Shown here: positions 17,610-27,673 of the stretch, in pieces
Numbering within the stretch: position 1 is the first letter of the stretch
How the letters are laid out: every line of letters begins with the position of its first letter
Assembly (NCBI RefSeq): GCF_002095575.1
Contig: NZ_MLJJ01000006.1
Location: forward strand, 1-64,000
Length of the DNA: 64,000 nt
Reading direction: 5' to 3'
From: Pantoea septica
GTDB taxonomy: Bacteria > Pseudomonadota > Gammaproteobacteria > Enterobacterales > Enterobacteriaceae
Notes under the pieces: generated by a model
Databases searched by the model: none
Seen by the model: the letters and a program-made list of their open reading frames with translations, nothing else
What the model was told of the DNA's origin: nothing
Translations under genes and position numbers: made by a program

Positions 17610-17633
17610 GATGCCGGAAACGTAAAAACGTTT
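17610..17633 (+). other. AT-rich hairpin with T tract before letA
   Basis: AAACGT pairs with ACGTTT and is followed by T7, nested in a larger GTGGG/CCCAC arm pair (about 17594-17646). It could be a weak attenuator in the letAB leader. It does not share the core of the dispersed repeat elements. Confidence 0.35.
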
Positions 17634-17695
17634 TTTTGCCCCACGACCGCATCCGGTCACAGCGACAAATATCTGGGCGAAACCTGCATCACCCT

Positions 17696-18940
17696 ATGAA
17701 AATTCACGCTATCAGCCAGCCATTGCCCCACGCACGTTATCAGCGTTGTCCGCAATGCGATACCCTTTTTTCCTTACCGGATGTGAAATCGCATCAGTCT
17801 GCCTATTGTCCACGCTGCCATGCGCAAATTATCAGCGGGCGCGACTGGTCGATGACGCGGCTGACGGTCATGGCCGCGATGATTATGGTGCTGATGCCTT
17901 TCGCCTTTACCCTGCCGCTGGTGGATATCCGCCTGCTCGGCATGCGCATTAACGCCAGCCTGCTAGGCGGCGTAATCCAGATGGCGGAACAGGGGAACGT
18001 GCTGACGGCCTCGATGGTGGCGTTCTGCACCATCGGCGCGCCGGTCGCGCTGGTGGCCGGCATCGGCTATCTGACCCTCGGCCATCGTCTGGGGATGAAC
18101 CTGCGTCCGGTATTGCTGATGCTGGAGAAAGTGAAAGAGTGGGTGATGCTCGACATCTACCTGGTGGGTATCGCGGTGGCGTCGATTAAAGTGCAGGACT
18201 ACGCCTCGCTGGAGGTCGGCTACGGGCTGGCCGCCTACCTGACGCTGACGCTGCTGAGCCTGCTGACCCTGATCCACCTTAACGTCGAGCAGCTGTGGGA
18301 ACATTTCTATCCGCAGAAGCAGAATACGATCGCACGCGACAGGCTGCAGGTCTGCCTCAACTGCCACAATACCGGTGAGCCGGACGCGCGCGGCCGCTGC
18401 CCGCGCTGCCATACGCCGCTCGACTTCCGGCGTCGCCACAGCCTGCAAAAATCCTGGGCGGCGCTGATCGCCTCGATCGTGCTGCTGATCCCCGCCAACC
18501 TGTTGCCGATCTCTGTGGTCTACCTGAACGGTTCGCGGCGCGAGGACACCATCTTTTCCGGCATCCTCGGCCTGGCCTCCGGCAATATTCCGGTCGCGGC
18601 GGTGGTGTTTATCGCCAGTATCCTGGTGCCTTTCACCAAAGTGCTGGTGATGCTGACGCTGTTGCTCAGCATTCACTTCCGCTGCGAACAGGGACTGAAA
18701 ACCCGCATTCGCCTGCTGCGGGTCGTCACCTGGGTAGGCCGCTGGTCCATGCTGGACCTCTTTGTGATTTCATTAACCATGTCGCTGGTCAATCGCGATC
18801 AGCTGCTGGCTTTTACCATGGGACCCGCCGCGTTTTACTTCGGCGCGGCGGTGATCCTGACCATTATGGCCGTTGAGTGGCTCGACAGCCGCCTGCTTTG
18901 GGATGCACATGCAACAGGAAACGCCGACTACATCGACTAA
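17696..18940 (+). CDS. letA: Intermembrane lipid transport membrane protein LetA
   Basis: 414-residue PqiA-family inner membrane protein (formerly YebS), partner of the MCE tunnel LetB. Two zinc ribbons are visible: CPQC with CPRC near residues 18-41, and CLNC with CPRC in the middle. Two four-helix membrane modules flank the second ribbon. The frame continues upstream to 17582, but the ATG at 17696 matches the homologue; the ribosome-binding site is weak. It overlaps letB by 32 bp. LetAB is thought to move phospholipids between the two membranes. Confidence 0.93.
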   Translation: MKIHAISQPLPHARYQRCPQCDTLFSLPDVKSHQSAYCPRCHAQIISGRDWSMTRLTVMAAMIMVLMPFAFTLPLVDIRLLGMRINASLLGGVIQMAEQGNVLTASMVAFCTIGAPVALVAGIGYLTLGHRLGMNLRPVLLMLEKVKEWVMLDIYLVGIAVASIKVQDYASLEVGYGLAAYLTLTLLSLLTLIHLNVEQLWEHFYPQKQNTIARDRLQVCLNCHNTGEPDARGRCPRCHTPLDFRRRHSLQKSWAALIASIVLLIPANLLPISVVYLNGSRREDTIFSGILGLASGNIPVAAVVFIASILVPFTKVLVMLTLLLSIHFRCEQGLKTRIRLLRVVTWVGRWSMLDLFVISLTMSLVNRDQLLAFTMGPAAFYFGAAVILTIMAVEWLDSRLLWDAHATGNADYID

Positions 18941-21545
18941 CGCGACGCTGCGCAGCAAACGTAAGGTTTCTCCATTCTGGCTTCTGCCGATCATCGCCAT
19001 GCTGATCGCCGGCTGGCTGCTCTGGACCAACTATGAAGAGCGCGGCACGGTGATCACCATTAACTTCCAGTCGGCGGACGGCATCGTGCCGGGCCGCACG
19101 CCTATTCGCTATCAGGGCGTGGAGGTCGGCACCGTGCAGGGCATCAATCTGAGCGACGACTACCGCACCATCCAGATTAAGGCGAGCATCAAGAGCGACA
19201 TGAAAGAGGCGCTGCGCGAAAATACCCAGTTCTGGCTGGTGACGCCGAAAGCGTCGCTGGCGGGCGTCTCGGGCCTCGACGCGCTGGTGGGCGGCAACTA
19301 TATCGGCATGATGCCGGGCAGCGGCAAGCCGCGCGAAAACTTCGTCGCGCAGGATACCCAGCCGAAGTATCGCGTGAACACCGGCGAGCTGCTGGTCCAT
19401 CTGCACGCGCCCGATCTCGGCGCGCTCAACTCAGGATCGCTGGTTTACTACCGCAAGATCCCGGTGGGCCGCGTCTATGACTACAGCATCAACAGCAAGA
19501 CGGATGGCGTCACCATCGACGTGCTGATCGAACGCCGCTTCAATAATCTGGTCAAGACCAACAGCCGCTTCTGGAACGTGTCAGGGCTGAGCGCCGACGT
19601 CAGCCTGAGCGGCGCGAAGGTGGAACTGGAGAGCCTGGCGGCGCTGGTCAACGGCGCTATCGCCTTTGACTCGCCGGAAGATTCGCCGCAGGCGAAAACT
19701 GACCAGAACTACAAACTCTACCCCGATCTGGCGCGCAGCCAGCGCGGCGTGGTGGTCACGCTCGATCTGCCCGACGGCAACAACCTGAAAGCGGGCCGCA
19801 CGCCGCTGATCTATCAGGGGCTGGAGGTCGGCAGCCTGACCAAACTTAACCTGCTGAACGGCGGCAAAGTCACGGGCGAGCTGACCCTCGACCCGTCCGT
19901 GGTGAGCCTGATGCGCAGCGGCACGCGCATTGAGATGCGCAGTCCGAAAGTGAGCCTTACCGATACCAACCTCAGCAGCCTGCTGACCGGCAATACGCTG
20001 GAGCTGGTGCCGGGCGACGGCGAGCCGCAAAGCCACTTTACCGTGCTGCCCGCCAACGAGTCGCTGCTGCAGAAGCCCGACGTGCTGACGGTGAAGCTCA
20101 GCGCGCCGGAGAGTTACGGCATCGACGCCGGTCAGCCGGTAATGCTGCACGGCATGAAGATAGGCCAGGTGATTTCGCGCGAGCTGAATGAGAAAGGCAT
20201 TCAGTTCGTGGCGGCGATTGAGCCGGCCTATCGCAACCTGGTGCACGGCGACAGCAAGTTTATCGTCAACAGCCGACTCGACGTGAAGTTCGGTCTCGAC
20301 GGCATGAAGGTACTGGGCGCCAGCGCGCGCGAATGGGTCGACGGCGGCATCCGCCTGGAGCCCGGCAAGCAGGGCGAGGTGAAATCCGCCTATCCGCTGT
20401 TTGCCGACGCCGAAAAGGCGGAGGAAGGCATTGTCGGCAATCGCCCTTCGACAACGCTAACGCTAACCGCCAACAGCCTGCCGGACGTGCAGGCCGGTTC
20501 GGTGGTGCTTTATCGCAAATATGAAGTGGGCGAAATCGTCGACGTCACGCCGCGCGCCAGCGCCTTCGATATTGCCGTGCATATCAAGCCGGAGTATCGC
20601 AAGCTGTTGACCAGCGAGAGCGTGTTCTGGGCGGAAGGCGGCGCCCGCGTCCAGCTTAACGGCAGCGGCCTGACCGTCCAGGCGTCGCCGCTGAACCGCG
20701 CGCTGCGCGGTGCCATCAGCTTCGATAATATGAGCGGCGCGGCGAACGCCAGGGGCAGCAAGCGCACGCTCTATCCATCCGAGACGGCTGCGCGTGCGGT
20801 CGGCAGCCAGATTACGCTGCATACCTATGACGCCAGCAAGCTGTCGGAAGGCATGCCGATTCGCTATCTGGGCATCAATATCGGCCAGGTCGAGTCGCTG
20901 TCGCTCAGCCAGGATAACAACCAGGTGGTAGCGAAGGCGGTGCTCTATCCAGAGTATGTGCAGGACTTCGCGCGCAGCGGCAGTCACTTCTCGGTGGTAT
21001 CGCCTGAAATCTCTCCGGCTGGCGTCAACCATCTGGAAACGCTGCTGCAGCCTTACGTCAACGTCGATCCCGGCAAGGGGCGTCCGGCGCGGATTTTTGA
21101 GCTGCAGGAGAGCACCATTACCGATTCCCGCTACCTGAACGGGCTGACGATTTATGTCGATGCCGCCGAGGCGGGCTCGCTCTCTGTCGGCACGCCGGTG
21201 CTGTTCCGCGGCGTCGAGGTGGGCACCGTCACCGGGACCTCGCTGGGCAATATGGCGGATCGCGTGCAGATTGCGCTGCGCATCAGCAAGAAGTATCAGC
21301 ATCTGGTGCGCAACAACTCGGTGTTCTGGCTGGCGTCAGGCTATAACCTCGACTTCGGACTGATCGGCGGCGTGGTGAAAACCGGCACCTTCCAGCAGTT
21401 TATTCGCGGCGGGATTCAGTTCGCTACCCCGCCGACGGTGCCGCTGGCGCCGCAGGCGGGCGCGGACAAGCACTTCCTGCTGCAGGATGAAGCGCCGAAA
21501 AACTGGCGCAGCTGGGGGACGGCGATCCCTGAGCCGCAGCCCTGA
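18909..21545 (+). CDS. letB: Seven-MCE-domain lipid transport tunnel LetB
   Basis: 878 residues (E. coli 877). One N-terminal membrane helix (about 24-43) is followed by seven tandem MCE domains, each opening with a motif like [32 protein letters not shown] or [15 protein letters not shown]. Hexameric rings of these stack into a tube spanning the periplasm. The start at ATG 18909 is preceded by GGG six bases upstream; an in-frame ATG at 18903 is the alternative. Formerly YebT. Confidence 0.96.
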   Translation: MQQETPTTSTNATLRSKRKVSPFWLLPIIAMLIAGWLLWTNYEERGTVITINFQSADGIVPGRTPIRYQGVEVGTVQGINLSDDYRTIQIKASIKSDMKEALRENTQFWLVTPKASLAGVSGLDALVGGNYIGMMPGSGKPRENFVAQDTQPKYRVNTGELLVHLHAPDLGALNSGSLVYYRKIPVGRVYDYSINSKTDGVTIDVLIERRFNNLVKTNSRFWNVSGLSADVSLSGAKVELESLAALVNGAIAFDSPEDSPQAKTDQNYKLYPDLARSQRGVVVTLDLPDGNNLKAGRTPLIYQGLEVGSLTKLNLLNGGKVTGELTLDPSVVSLMRSGTRIEMRSPKVSLTDTNLSSLLTGNTLELVPGDGEPQSHFTVLPANESLLQKPDVLTVKLSAPESYGIDAGQPVMLHGMKIGQVISRELNEKGIQFVAAIEPAYRNLVHGDSKFIVNSRLDVKFGLDGMKVLGASAREWVDGGIRLEPGKQGEVKSAYPLFADAEKAEEGIVGNRPSTTLTLTANSLPDVQAGSVVLYRKYEVGEIVDVTPRASAFDIAVHIKPEYRKLLTSESVFWAEGGARVQLNGSGLTVQASPLNRALRGAISFDNMSGAANARGSKRTLYPSETAARAVGSQITLHTYDASKLSEGMPIRYLGINIGQVESLSLSQDNNQVVAKAVLYPEYVQDFARSGSHFSVVSPEISPAGVNHLETLLQPYVNVDPGKGRPARIFELQESTITDSRYLNGLTIYVDAAEAGSLSVGTPVLFRGVEVGTVTGTSLGNMADRVQIALRISKKYQHLVRNNSVFWLASGYNLDFGLIGGVVKTGTFQQFIRGGIQFATPPTVPLAPQAGADKHFLLQDEAPKNWRSWGTAIPEPQP

Positions 21546-21550
21546 TCTCG

Positions 21551-21582
21551 TCAGCCGTCTGAAAACCCTTTCAGACGGCTGA
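21551..21582 (+). terminator. 14-bp perfect stem after letB
   Basis: TCAGCCGTCTGAAA pairs exactly with TTTCAGACGGCTGA around ACCC. No T tract follows, but the stem is unusually strong and lies five bases after the letB stop. Confidence 0.65.
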
Positions 21583-21689
21583 AATATCAAAGCGTGGGCG
21601 TTACCGACCGACGCGCGAAGCGTCCCGCATTCATTTTCGTGCTACACTGCCGCCCTGTTTTTGACCTCAATGCCTATCTGGAACCTGCC

Positions 21690-23108
21690 GTGGCCGACCT
21701 TTTCCCCTCTGACTTCCTTGATCTGATGCGCGACGCCCTGCCCGACGATGCTGAACTGCAGCGCTTTATCGCCATCAGCCAACAGCCGCTGCGCCGCTCT
21801 ATCCGCATCAATACGCTTAAAATCAGCGTCGCCGATTTTCTCGCTCAGACGGCGAGCTATGGCTGGCGTCTGGCGCCGGTGCCCTGGTGCGCGGAAGGCT
21901 TCTGGATTGAGCGAGACGACGAGAGCCTGCCGCTCGGCAGCGTGGCGGAGCATCTCAGCGGCCTGTTTTACATTCAGGAGGCGAGCTCGATGCTGCCGGT
22001 CAGCGCGCTGTTCGATGCCGCGCCTCAGGCGCAAACGGTGATGGATATGGCGGCGGCGCCGGGTTCGAAAACTACGCAGATAGCGGCGCATATGAACAAC
22101 CGCGGCGCCATCCTCGCTAACGAGTTCTCCTCCAGCCGCGTTAAGGTACTGCACGCCAACGTCAGTCGCTGCGGCGTCAGCAACGTGGCGCTGACGCATT
22201 TTGACGCGCGCGTCTTCGGCCCGGCGCTGCCGGAGCGTTTCGACGCCGTGCTGCTGGACGCGCCCTGCTCAGGCGAAGGGGTCATCCGCAAAGATGCCGA
22301 CGCGCTGAAAAACTGGTCGCTGAGCAGCACCGAGGCTATCGCTGCCACTCAGCGCGACCTGCTGGAGAGCGCGTTTCATGCTCTGAAGCCTGGCGGCACG
22401 CTGGTCTATTCCACCTGCACCCTGAACCAGATTGAAAACCAGCAGGTTATTGCCTGGCTGCTGGCGCGCTATCCGCAGGCGGTAGAGGTCGTTCCGCTCG
22501 ACGCGCTCTTCGCGGACGCCGGGCAGGCGTTGACGCCAGAAGGGTATCTGCACGTTTTTCCGCAGCTGTTCGACAGCGAAGGCTTCTTCGTGGCGCGCCT
22601 GCGTAAAACCGACTCGGTGCCGCCGCTGCCGCAGCCCGGTTACAAGCTGGGCAAACTGCCTTTTACGCCGCTGAATAAAAAGGTGGCGGCGGAGGTGACT
22701 CAGGCCGCGGCATCGGTTGGCCTGCAGTGGGGCGAGGACCTGACGCTGTGGCAGCGCGACAAAGAGATTTGGCTGTTTCCCGAGGCGATTACGCCGCTGC
22801 TCGGCAGCGTTCGCTTCTCTCGCATCGGTATCAAGCTGGCCGAAACCTTTGCCAAAGGCTATCGCTGGCAGCATGAAGCGGTGATCGCACTGGCGCAGCC
22901 GGACGCAGATCGGGCGTTTGAGCTGAGCGCCGACGAGGCGCTGGAGTGGTATCGCGGCCGGGATATTTTTCCTGATGCGCCGCCGCAGCGTGATGAAGTG
23001 ATTGTGACCTACCAGCAGCAGCCGATTGGCCTGGCTAAACGCGTCGGCAGCCGCATTAAGAACAGCTACCCGCGCGAGCTGGTGCGTGACGGCCGCCTGT
23101 TCCACTGA
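21690..23108 (+). CDS. rsmF: 16S rRNA m5C1407 methyltransferase RsmF
   Basis: 472 residues (E. coli 479). SAM-binding and catalytic motifs: [25 protein letters not shown] and VYSTCTLN, the last two carrying the two catalytic cysteines; a C-terminal PUA-like region ends in [14 protein letters not shown]. It methylates C1407 of 16S rRNA. The GTG at 21690 is chosen because it gives the homologous N-terminus and has GGA seven bases upstream; an in-frame ATG at 21594 would add 32 unconserved residues. It converges on pphA with 3 bp between stops. Confidence 0.95.
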   Translation: MADLFPSDFLDLMRDALPDDAELQRFIAISQQPLRRSIRINTLKISVADFLAQTASYGWRLAPVPWCAEGFWIERDDESLPLGSVAEHLSGLFYIQEASSMLPVSALFDAAPQAQTVMDMAAAPGSKTTQIAAHMNNRGAILANEFSSSRVKVLHANVSRCGVSNVALTHFDARVFGPALPERFDAVLLDAPCSGEGVIRKDADALKNWSLSSTEAIAATQRDLLESAFHALKPGGTLVYSTCTLNQIENQQVIAWLLARYPQAVEVVPLDALFADAGQALTPEGYLHVFPQLFDSEGFFVARLRKTDSVPPLPQPGYKLGKLPFTPLNKKVAAEVTQAAASVGLQWGEDLTLWQRDKEIWLFPEAITPLLGSVRFSRIGIKLAETFAKGYRWQHEAVIALAQPDADRAFELSADEALEWYRGRDIFPDAPPQRDEVIVTYQQQPIGLAKRVGSRIKNSYPRELVRDGRLFH

Positions 23109-23111
23109 CCC

Positions 23112-23759
23112 CTACTGCAGCTGCATCAGCGTCAGCGGGTTACCGAACACCGCACCAGTATCGATATAGTGCAGGTTGCCCGATTCCAGCGGATGCTGCA
23201 GCGGCGTATGGCCGAAGTAAAAAGCGTCTGCGCCCGCGATTTGTCCCGCATCGCCCGCTTGCAGTCGGGCGATGCGCTCGCGATTCCATACCACTTTCTC
23301 CCAGTCCAGCGGCTGCTCCCACGCGTAGCACTCCGCCGGATAGTCCGCGTGCGCCACGACAACAATGCGATCCGCCAGCTGCAGGTGCAGGATCAGCGGC
23401 AGGCTCTCTAGCTTTCTGAGCGCATGACGCGCCGCGATGAGCCTGGCGCCCCTCAGCTTATAGAACCAGTCGCCGCCGTTCATTATCCAGCTAAGTGAAT
23501 CGTGACACTGTAACGCATGCAGCGCCATCTCTTCATGATTTCCCCGTACGCAGCGGAACCATGGCGCGTCGAGCAGCTCTAAACAGCCAGGACTGTCGGG
23601 CCCGCGATCGATGAGATCGCCGACGGAAATCAGCAAATCGTTTCGCTTATCAAACGCTTTTTCCAGCAGCAGAGCGTCCAGCTGACGTCGACAGCCGTGC
23701 AGATCGCCGACAATCCAGATATTTTGCCAGTTTTCACCGTTGAGATACTGGTAATGCAT
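23112..23759 (-). CDS. pphA: Serine/threonine protein phosphatase PphA
   Basis: 215-residue PPP-family metallophosphatase (E. coli 218). Metal and catalytic motifs: GDLHGC, GDLIDRG, GNHE, HADYP and GHTPL. In E. coli it signals protein misfolding to the envelope and cytoplasmic stress responses. A methionine seven codons upstream (23780) is in frame; the ATG at 23759 gives the usual length. In E. coli sdsR lies next to it; here a 3.3-kb insertion separates them. Confidence 0.92.
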   Translation of the reverse strand: MHYQYLNGENWQNIWIVGDLHGCRRQLDALLLEKAFDKRNDLLISVGDLIDRGPDSPGCLELLDAPWFRCVRGNHEEMALHALQCHDSLSWIMNGGDWFYKLRGARLIAARHALRKLESLPLILHLQLADRIVVVAHADYPAECYAWEQPLDWEKVVWNRERIARLQAGDAGQIAGADAFYFGHTPLQHPLESGNLHYIDTGAVFGNPLTLMQLQ

Positions 23760-23835
23760 CTTGATTCCGCTTGTTAACAACAGGTTTACTTATTGCGGGT
23801 TAAAGTATAACCGGTCACATCTTCAGGGAGGCGTG

Positions 23836-23943
23836 ATGAATAGCCGGAAACAATTTATCAGCGTATTAGTGCTTATTTTCCTCGGCAGCCTGCTGCTGCT
23901 GGAATCGCTGGCGCGCCTTGTGCATCTGCTGTTTGTCGGCTGA
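23836..23943 (+). CDS. 35-residue single-helix membrane peptide
   Basis: An ATG with a strong upstream GGGAGG opens a peptide with a short basic start (MNSRKQ), one hydrophobic helix (about 8-25, LVLIFLGSLLLLES) and a hydrophobic end. The frame is open further upstream to 23761, but that part is not helix-like and has no ribosome-binding site. No homologue was recognised. Likely a small inner membrane protein of unknown role. Confidence 0.6.
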   Translation: MNSRKQFISVLVLIFLGSLLLLESLARLVHLLFVG

Positions 23944-24154
23944 CAGGCCGCACGCGATGCTTTCTGCCCTCTACTCAGATTTTCCGTACGCTTCGCCGGT
24001 AAAAGCGCCAGCAAATGGCGATTACTGTTCAGATATCAGGATGTTTCCGACAGACGAAACTGCGTTAGTGTGACATCTCAGCCCGTCCACGATGTGGAGC
24101 AGATACACACAGCAAAGGAGGGATGGCTGATTACCTCCGGTCAGGAGAATAAGA

Positions 24155-24361
24155 ATGGTCGCTGAAACGCTTGATAACGTAAGTTTTAACCTTGATTCTC
24201 TCGAAAACGCAGCACTAGAAATCTGTAAAACCAAAGGAATGCTGGGCATGCTGTTGGCGTCGGTTTCAACCGATATTCAGCAATCCTATTTCCAGCTGTT
24301 ACGCGAGTCCGGTTTCGATGACGAACTGGTCTGGCTGCAGCAGGTTCTGGATACCAAATAA
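24155..24361 (+). CDS. 68-residue unknown soluble protein
   Basis: Complete small gene with AGGAG eight bases before the ATG and its own terminator 11 bases after the stop. The sequence is acidic and helix-rich (LDSLENAALEICKTKG, STDIQQSYFQLLRESGF), without a signal peptide or membrane helix. Not recognised. Preceded by 211 bp without a gene. It could be a stress or regulatory small protein specific to this lineage; that is inference from size and layout only. Confidence 0.75.
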   Translation: MVAETLDNVSFNLDSLENAALEICKTKGMLGMLLASVSTDIQQSYFQLLRESGFDDELVWLQQVLDTK

Positions 24362-24372
24362 GTGATTCAGTT

Positions 24373-24398
24373 AACCCCGGCGCAGGCCGGGGTTTTTT
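24373..24398 (+). terminator. Rho-independent terminator of the 68-residue gene
   Basis: AACCCCGGC pairs with GCCGGGGTT around a 4-base loop and continues into T6. Confidence 0.92.
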
Positions 24399-24536
24399 CA
24401 TTTTTGGCGCCGCGGCGAGCTAAATACGGCTTTTTGAGTGCCGTCGGAAAAAAATATTTTTTGGCGCTCTGATTTAGACTGGTACGAGAGTAGCTGTCGC
24501 TGCTGAGACAATAGTTCATTTTTTGGCAAGCATTAG

Positions 24537-24557
24537 ACGGCGCGTCTGACGCGCCGT
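24537..24557. terminator. GC-rich hairpin downstream of the catalase gene
   Basis: ACGGCGCGTC and GACGCGCCGT flank a single T (a 10-bp inverted repeat). It lies 40 bases past the catalase stop. No T tract follows on that strand. Confidence 0.45.
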
Positions 24558-24597
24558 ATCAACCTGATGCCTGTATCCCTCCCTGGACAGCGTGCGG

Positions 24598-25455
24598 TTA
24601 GGGTTTTAACGCTGGTGGAACGGTGCCCGAGAGCTCCTGCTCGCTTTGCGCGCCGGAGCCCGGACGGGCATGGCCCAGCAGAGGCTCATCGCCCAGCAGC
24701 TCAGGTTTCTCTTTCGCGGTGAACTGGGCTTTGCCGTCAAATGACGGCCCTTCGCACCAGCGGCCTTTCGGCAGCGGTTTATCCAGCGAGGTGTTGAGCA
24801 CATAGTAAGAATGCTCGCTGGCTTCTTCGCTTTGCGGGAAGCTGTTCGGTATCGGCAGCGAAGCGTTAAGTCCGCCCATCTCTTCGATCACCGCCAGCCA
24901 CTGCTGTTGATGCATGGTGTCGCGGGCGATCAGGAAAGAGAGAAAATCCTTCATGCCGGTATCTTCAGTGAGATTATAGAGGCGGGTCGCCAGTACGCGT
25001 CCTGTCGCTTCCGCCGTGACGTTGGCCAGCATATCTGCCGCCACGTTGCCAGACGCGTAGATATGGCTCATATCGAAAGGCACGCCGTTGGCGTTGACCG
25101 GCAGCGCCGCCAGGCCTGATGAGAGAATATGGCGCGGGTTCATACCGCCCAGTACCGCATTCACCACCGGATCTTTCGCCGACGCTTCCTGATAGGAGAG
25201 CGGCGCGCCTTCCAGGTTGAGCGCAACGGCATGCGCCAGCATTTCGATATGCGCCAGCTCTTCGGTTGCGGTAGAGATCAGCAAATCGCGGATTCGCGCA
25301 TCGCCGCGCGCGCCCATCGCCTGGAAGAAGTACTGCATCGCCACGCGGATCTCCCCTTCCACGCCGCCGATCGCCTGCTGCAACAGCATGGCGAATTCCG
25401 GATCTGCTTTGTCGACGCGTACTGGATATTGAAGCTTTGAAGAATGGTGAAACAT
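24598..25455 (-). CDS. Manganese (non-haem) catalase
   Basis: 285 residues from the ATG preceded by AGGAG; an upstream in-frame ATG at 25494 would add 13 residues. The dimanganese ligands are at E35, E66, H69, E149 and H182 in the ferritin-like four-helix core (GGVEGEIRVAMQYF, STATEELAHIEM, TAEATGRV, DTMHQQQW). It destroys hydrogen peroxide. The C-terminal tail (about 230-285) is Pro/Gly-rich as in other family members. It is not part of the E. coli gene order here and is likely an accessory acquisition. Confidence 0.92.
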   Translation of the reverse strand: MFHHSSKLQYPVRVDKADPEFAMLLQQAIGGVEGEIRVAMQYFFQAMGARGDARIRDLLISTATEELAHIEMLAHAVALNLEGAPLSYQEASAKDPVVNAVLGGMNPRHILSSGLAALPVNANGVPFDMSHIYASGNVAADMLANVTAEATGRVLATRLYNLTEDTGMKDFLSFLIARDTMHQQQWLAVIEEMGGLNASLPIPNSFPQSEEASEHSYYVLNTSLDKPLPKGRWCEGPSFDGKAQFTAKEKPELLGDEPLLGHARPGSGAQSEQELSGTVPPALKP

Positions 25456-25792
25456 AATTATCTCCTGGCTTGTTGTAAAGAATAAGCCAGACAAGCCTGG
25501 AAGAGGTTGGCGAAAAATGAAAGCGTGCCCGTAAAGATTAGCGGGAAATATAAGCGGCAGACACGCGTAGCCTTGAGGAATATTAGCAAGTTAGAAAAAA
25601 GAAAATATTATCGCTCACTTGCCGGTGGGCTTTAGCGCCATGGCAATAAGCCTGTTAACAATAAGGTTAAAAAAATAAATTTAACTGTCTCATAAGCGAG
25701 CCTGCAGCTTGTTTCTATATCGACATTTACTTATCGCACTGATAGCTTCACTCGAATAAAGAGTAAAAAACGAGCCGCACAGCGGCGCGCGA
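25456..25792. other. AT-rich gap upstream of the catalase gene
   Basis: This 337-bp region has no convincing gene. It must hold the catalase promoter. On the minus strand CTTATATTT near 25545-25555 could serve as a -10 but no clear -35 was seen. Confidence 0.4.
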
Positions 25793-26683
25793 TTAAACTG
25801 ATTTAATATAGTCCGCAAAACGATGTTGATTTTCCACCAGCCACGCAGGCATATATTCTTTCGTCATCGGACGGATCACCATCTTACGCGGTCGATTCCA
25901 GATATCGACGTTCTGCTCGACGCAACGTCGTATATGATCGGGGTTGTTGAACTCTGGCAAGTTATGCTCGGTATGCGAAATCGTTGCCATTTTCTCGCTA
26001 ATCCGCGCGTCGTCCATTACCCATGAAAAATGCCATCCGGCATTCTCAACGGTTCGCGTGCGCAGTTTTAGCAGTTTCCAGCGCCACCAGCAGTCCCGGA
26101 TAGGGGTTCCTTTACGCTTCACGTTGCGCAGCAGTTCTGGCTGCCCACGGAAGAAGCCTTTCAGGTGTTTAAAGGTGGTCATTTTAGGCAGCCTGCATAG
26201 CCGCGGTGAGCCATCCTCATTTAATACCTGAACGTTGAATTTGAAGTTATAAAAGTTCTGGTAAAGCGTGGTGCATAAATGCGCGGCGCTAAACTGCCGG
26301 AGCGCTTCAGGCCGGGGGATTTCGTCAACATCCGACACCATAATAATATCGCTGTCCTGAGCACCCGTTAAGCCGCGCATAATGGCGTTGCGCGCGATGG
26401 TTTCATTTTCCCAGGGGTCCGACTCGCCCGCCTTAACCAGCGAACTGTTAGAGTTAAAGCTATGAGAATAAATTTTCGGAACGGCGTCGTTAACCACGTA
26501 AATGATTTTATCCCGAAATGGCGCGAACTTTTCTATATCAAAATTAAGTTTTTCGCGGCGCTTCCCGGTAAAGGTATAGAGGGACTCCACAATGACAAAT
26601 CTATCAACGTGCTCGTAAAGGGTATTCAGGCGTAATTCCAGAAGCATGTCTTCGTCGTAGTATAAAAAGCAGTCGTATATCAT
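25793..26683 (-). CDS. Family 17 (MGAT3-like) glycosyltransferase
   Basis: 296 residues fitting glycosyltransferase family 17, the family of the animal beta-1,4-N-acetylglucosaminyltransferase MGAT3. It shows the N-terminal YDCFLYYDEDMLLELRL and IVESLYTFTGKRR blocks, the metal-binding DVDEIPRPE motif, and AGWHFSW. No membrane helix is seen, so it is probably cytoplasmic. The acceptor is unknown; surface polysaccharide is a reasonable guess. The region around it is AT-richer than its neighbours. It lies alone, with no other glycan genes beside it. Confidence 0.88.
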   Translation of the reverse strand: MIYDCFLYYDEDMLLELRLNTLYEHVDRFVIVESLYTFTGKRREKLNFDIEKFAPFRDKIIYVVNDAVPKIYSHSFNSNSSLVKAGESDPWENETIARNAIMRGLTGAQDSDIIMVSDVDEIPRPEALRQFSAAHLCTTLYQNFYNFKFNVQVLNEDGSPRLCRLPKMTTFKHLKGFFRGQPELLRNVKRKGTPIRDCWWRWKLLKLRTRTVENAGWHFSWVMDDARISEKMATISHTEHNLPEFNNPDHIRRCVEQNVDIWNRPRKMVIRPMTKEYMPAWLVENQHRFADYIKSV

Positions 26684-27058
26684 TGAGTTAGCAACCTGAG
26701 CTCGTTTCGAACCCGGTTACGTTATCAGATCCGCATCAGCGCAAAAAGTTAAATTGTCACTGAATCTTACTTTTTTTAACGTAAAACAAACTTTTTACAG
26801 ACTCCGTTCCTTCACTTTTTTAGTGCCAGACAGCGCCGGACCCTGCCCCATGCCGCGCCCCCCTGGTCAGACAAAGAGATAATGGGATCGCTTTTTCGAT
26901 GCGATGCCTTGGGCAAGAGGTCATAGCGGCATTGTCGCGACTAAAATAATATCGCAGCCTGAAATGGCGAAGCGCTCACCGAAATGAAGTTTGAAGTGAG
27001 GGTCTGTCGGGGGTAAGCAGAGGCTGCTTATTTAAATCTGCATTAAAAAATAATCAAT
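26684..27058. other. Gap between glycosyltransferase and sdsR
   Basis: This 375-bp region has no convincing gene. It is AT-rich near the glycosyltransferase start, with AAAAAGTTTG-type tracts. It probably contains the glycosyltransferase promoter and may extend a transcript antisense to sdsR. Confidence 0.4.
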
Positions 27059-27158
27059 AAAAAAAGACCGAACACGATTCCTGTATTCGGTCCAGGGAAA
27101 TGGCTCTTTGAGAGCCGTGCGCTAAAAGTTGGCATTAATGCAGGCGATGACGCCTTGC
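27059..27158 (-). ncRNA. sdsR: Small RNA SdsR (RyeB)
   Basis: The minus strand reads GCAAGGCG, then CCTGCATTAATGCCAACTTT, AGCGCACGGCTCT, GAGCCATTTCCCTGG and a terminator hairpin GACCGAAT/GTTCGGTC ending in T7. This is the E. coli SdsR order and sequence with few changes, about 100 nt against 104. SdsR is a sigma-S-dependent, Hfq-bound sRNA that represses mutS, ompD/ompX-type and other targets. A sigma-S-like -10 (CTAACCT) sits at the right distance upstream (27165-27171). The neighbouring yebY agrees with the E. coli location. Confidence 0.95.
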
Positions 27159-27290
27159 AATTTAAGGTTAGCCCACGTCTGTGGAAATGCCAGCGAACGG
27201 CCGGACAGAGGAGATCCGCAGGATCAGATTGTGATCCTGACGGCAGAATCGGCGAAACCAGGCGCGAAAAGCACTCGCGCCTCGGCAGGA

Positions 27291-27635
27291 TTATTTATCG
27301 CACAGCGCCTGAGTACGCTCGATGATCGGCTGAAGGCTCATCATCTGCCCAGGGTGGGCTTTATCTTCCGCCTGAATCACGGAGATGGGCTGCGCTTTTA
27401 CCTGCCCGGCCTTCACGCGCGCTTCAGCTTTATCGTTAAGCGGATACTGCATGAGCGTGCTGGGATTAATGGCGAACAGCGAACCATCTTTTTCGCAGCT
27501 CAGCATCACCTCTTCACGGCTAAAGGGCCACGCAGCCTTGCCTACCTCGAAACGGCTGACGGTAATAATTTCCGACGCCAGCGCCTGGCCACCGACAGAT
27601 AACAACAGCATTGCGGGGATCACTTTCTTCAGCAA
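27291..27635 (-). CDS. yebY: DUF2511 exported protein YebY
   Basis: 114 residues with a cleavable signal peptide (MLKKVIPAMLLLSVGGQALA) and two cysteines (SCEKDG and the C-terminal LCDK). It matches E. coli YebY (113). It ends the copC-copD-yebY unit, which in E. coli is linked to copper handling. Periplasmic location is expected. The precise role is unknown. Confidence 0.92.
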   Translation of the reverse strand: MLKKVIPAMLLLSVGGQALASEIITVSRFEVGKAAWPFSREEVMLSCEKDGSLFAINPSTLMQYPLNDKAEARVKAGQVKAQPISVIQAEDKAHPGQMMSLQPIIERTQALCDK

Positions 27636-27673
27636 AATAGCCTACCTTTTCACTCAGTCAAAACGGGTCACAC

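Noticed and set aside
17590-17660. Hairpin region before letA as a fourth copy of the dispersed repeat
   Set aside because: It lacks the CCGATCGCAAAGTC and CGCTCGGCCCGC core.
24123-24152. Nine-codon upstream frame (MADYLRSGE) before the 68-residue gene
   Set aside because: The GGAGG lies only one base from its ATG, too close for efficient initiation; probably chance.
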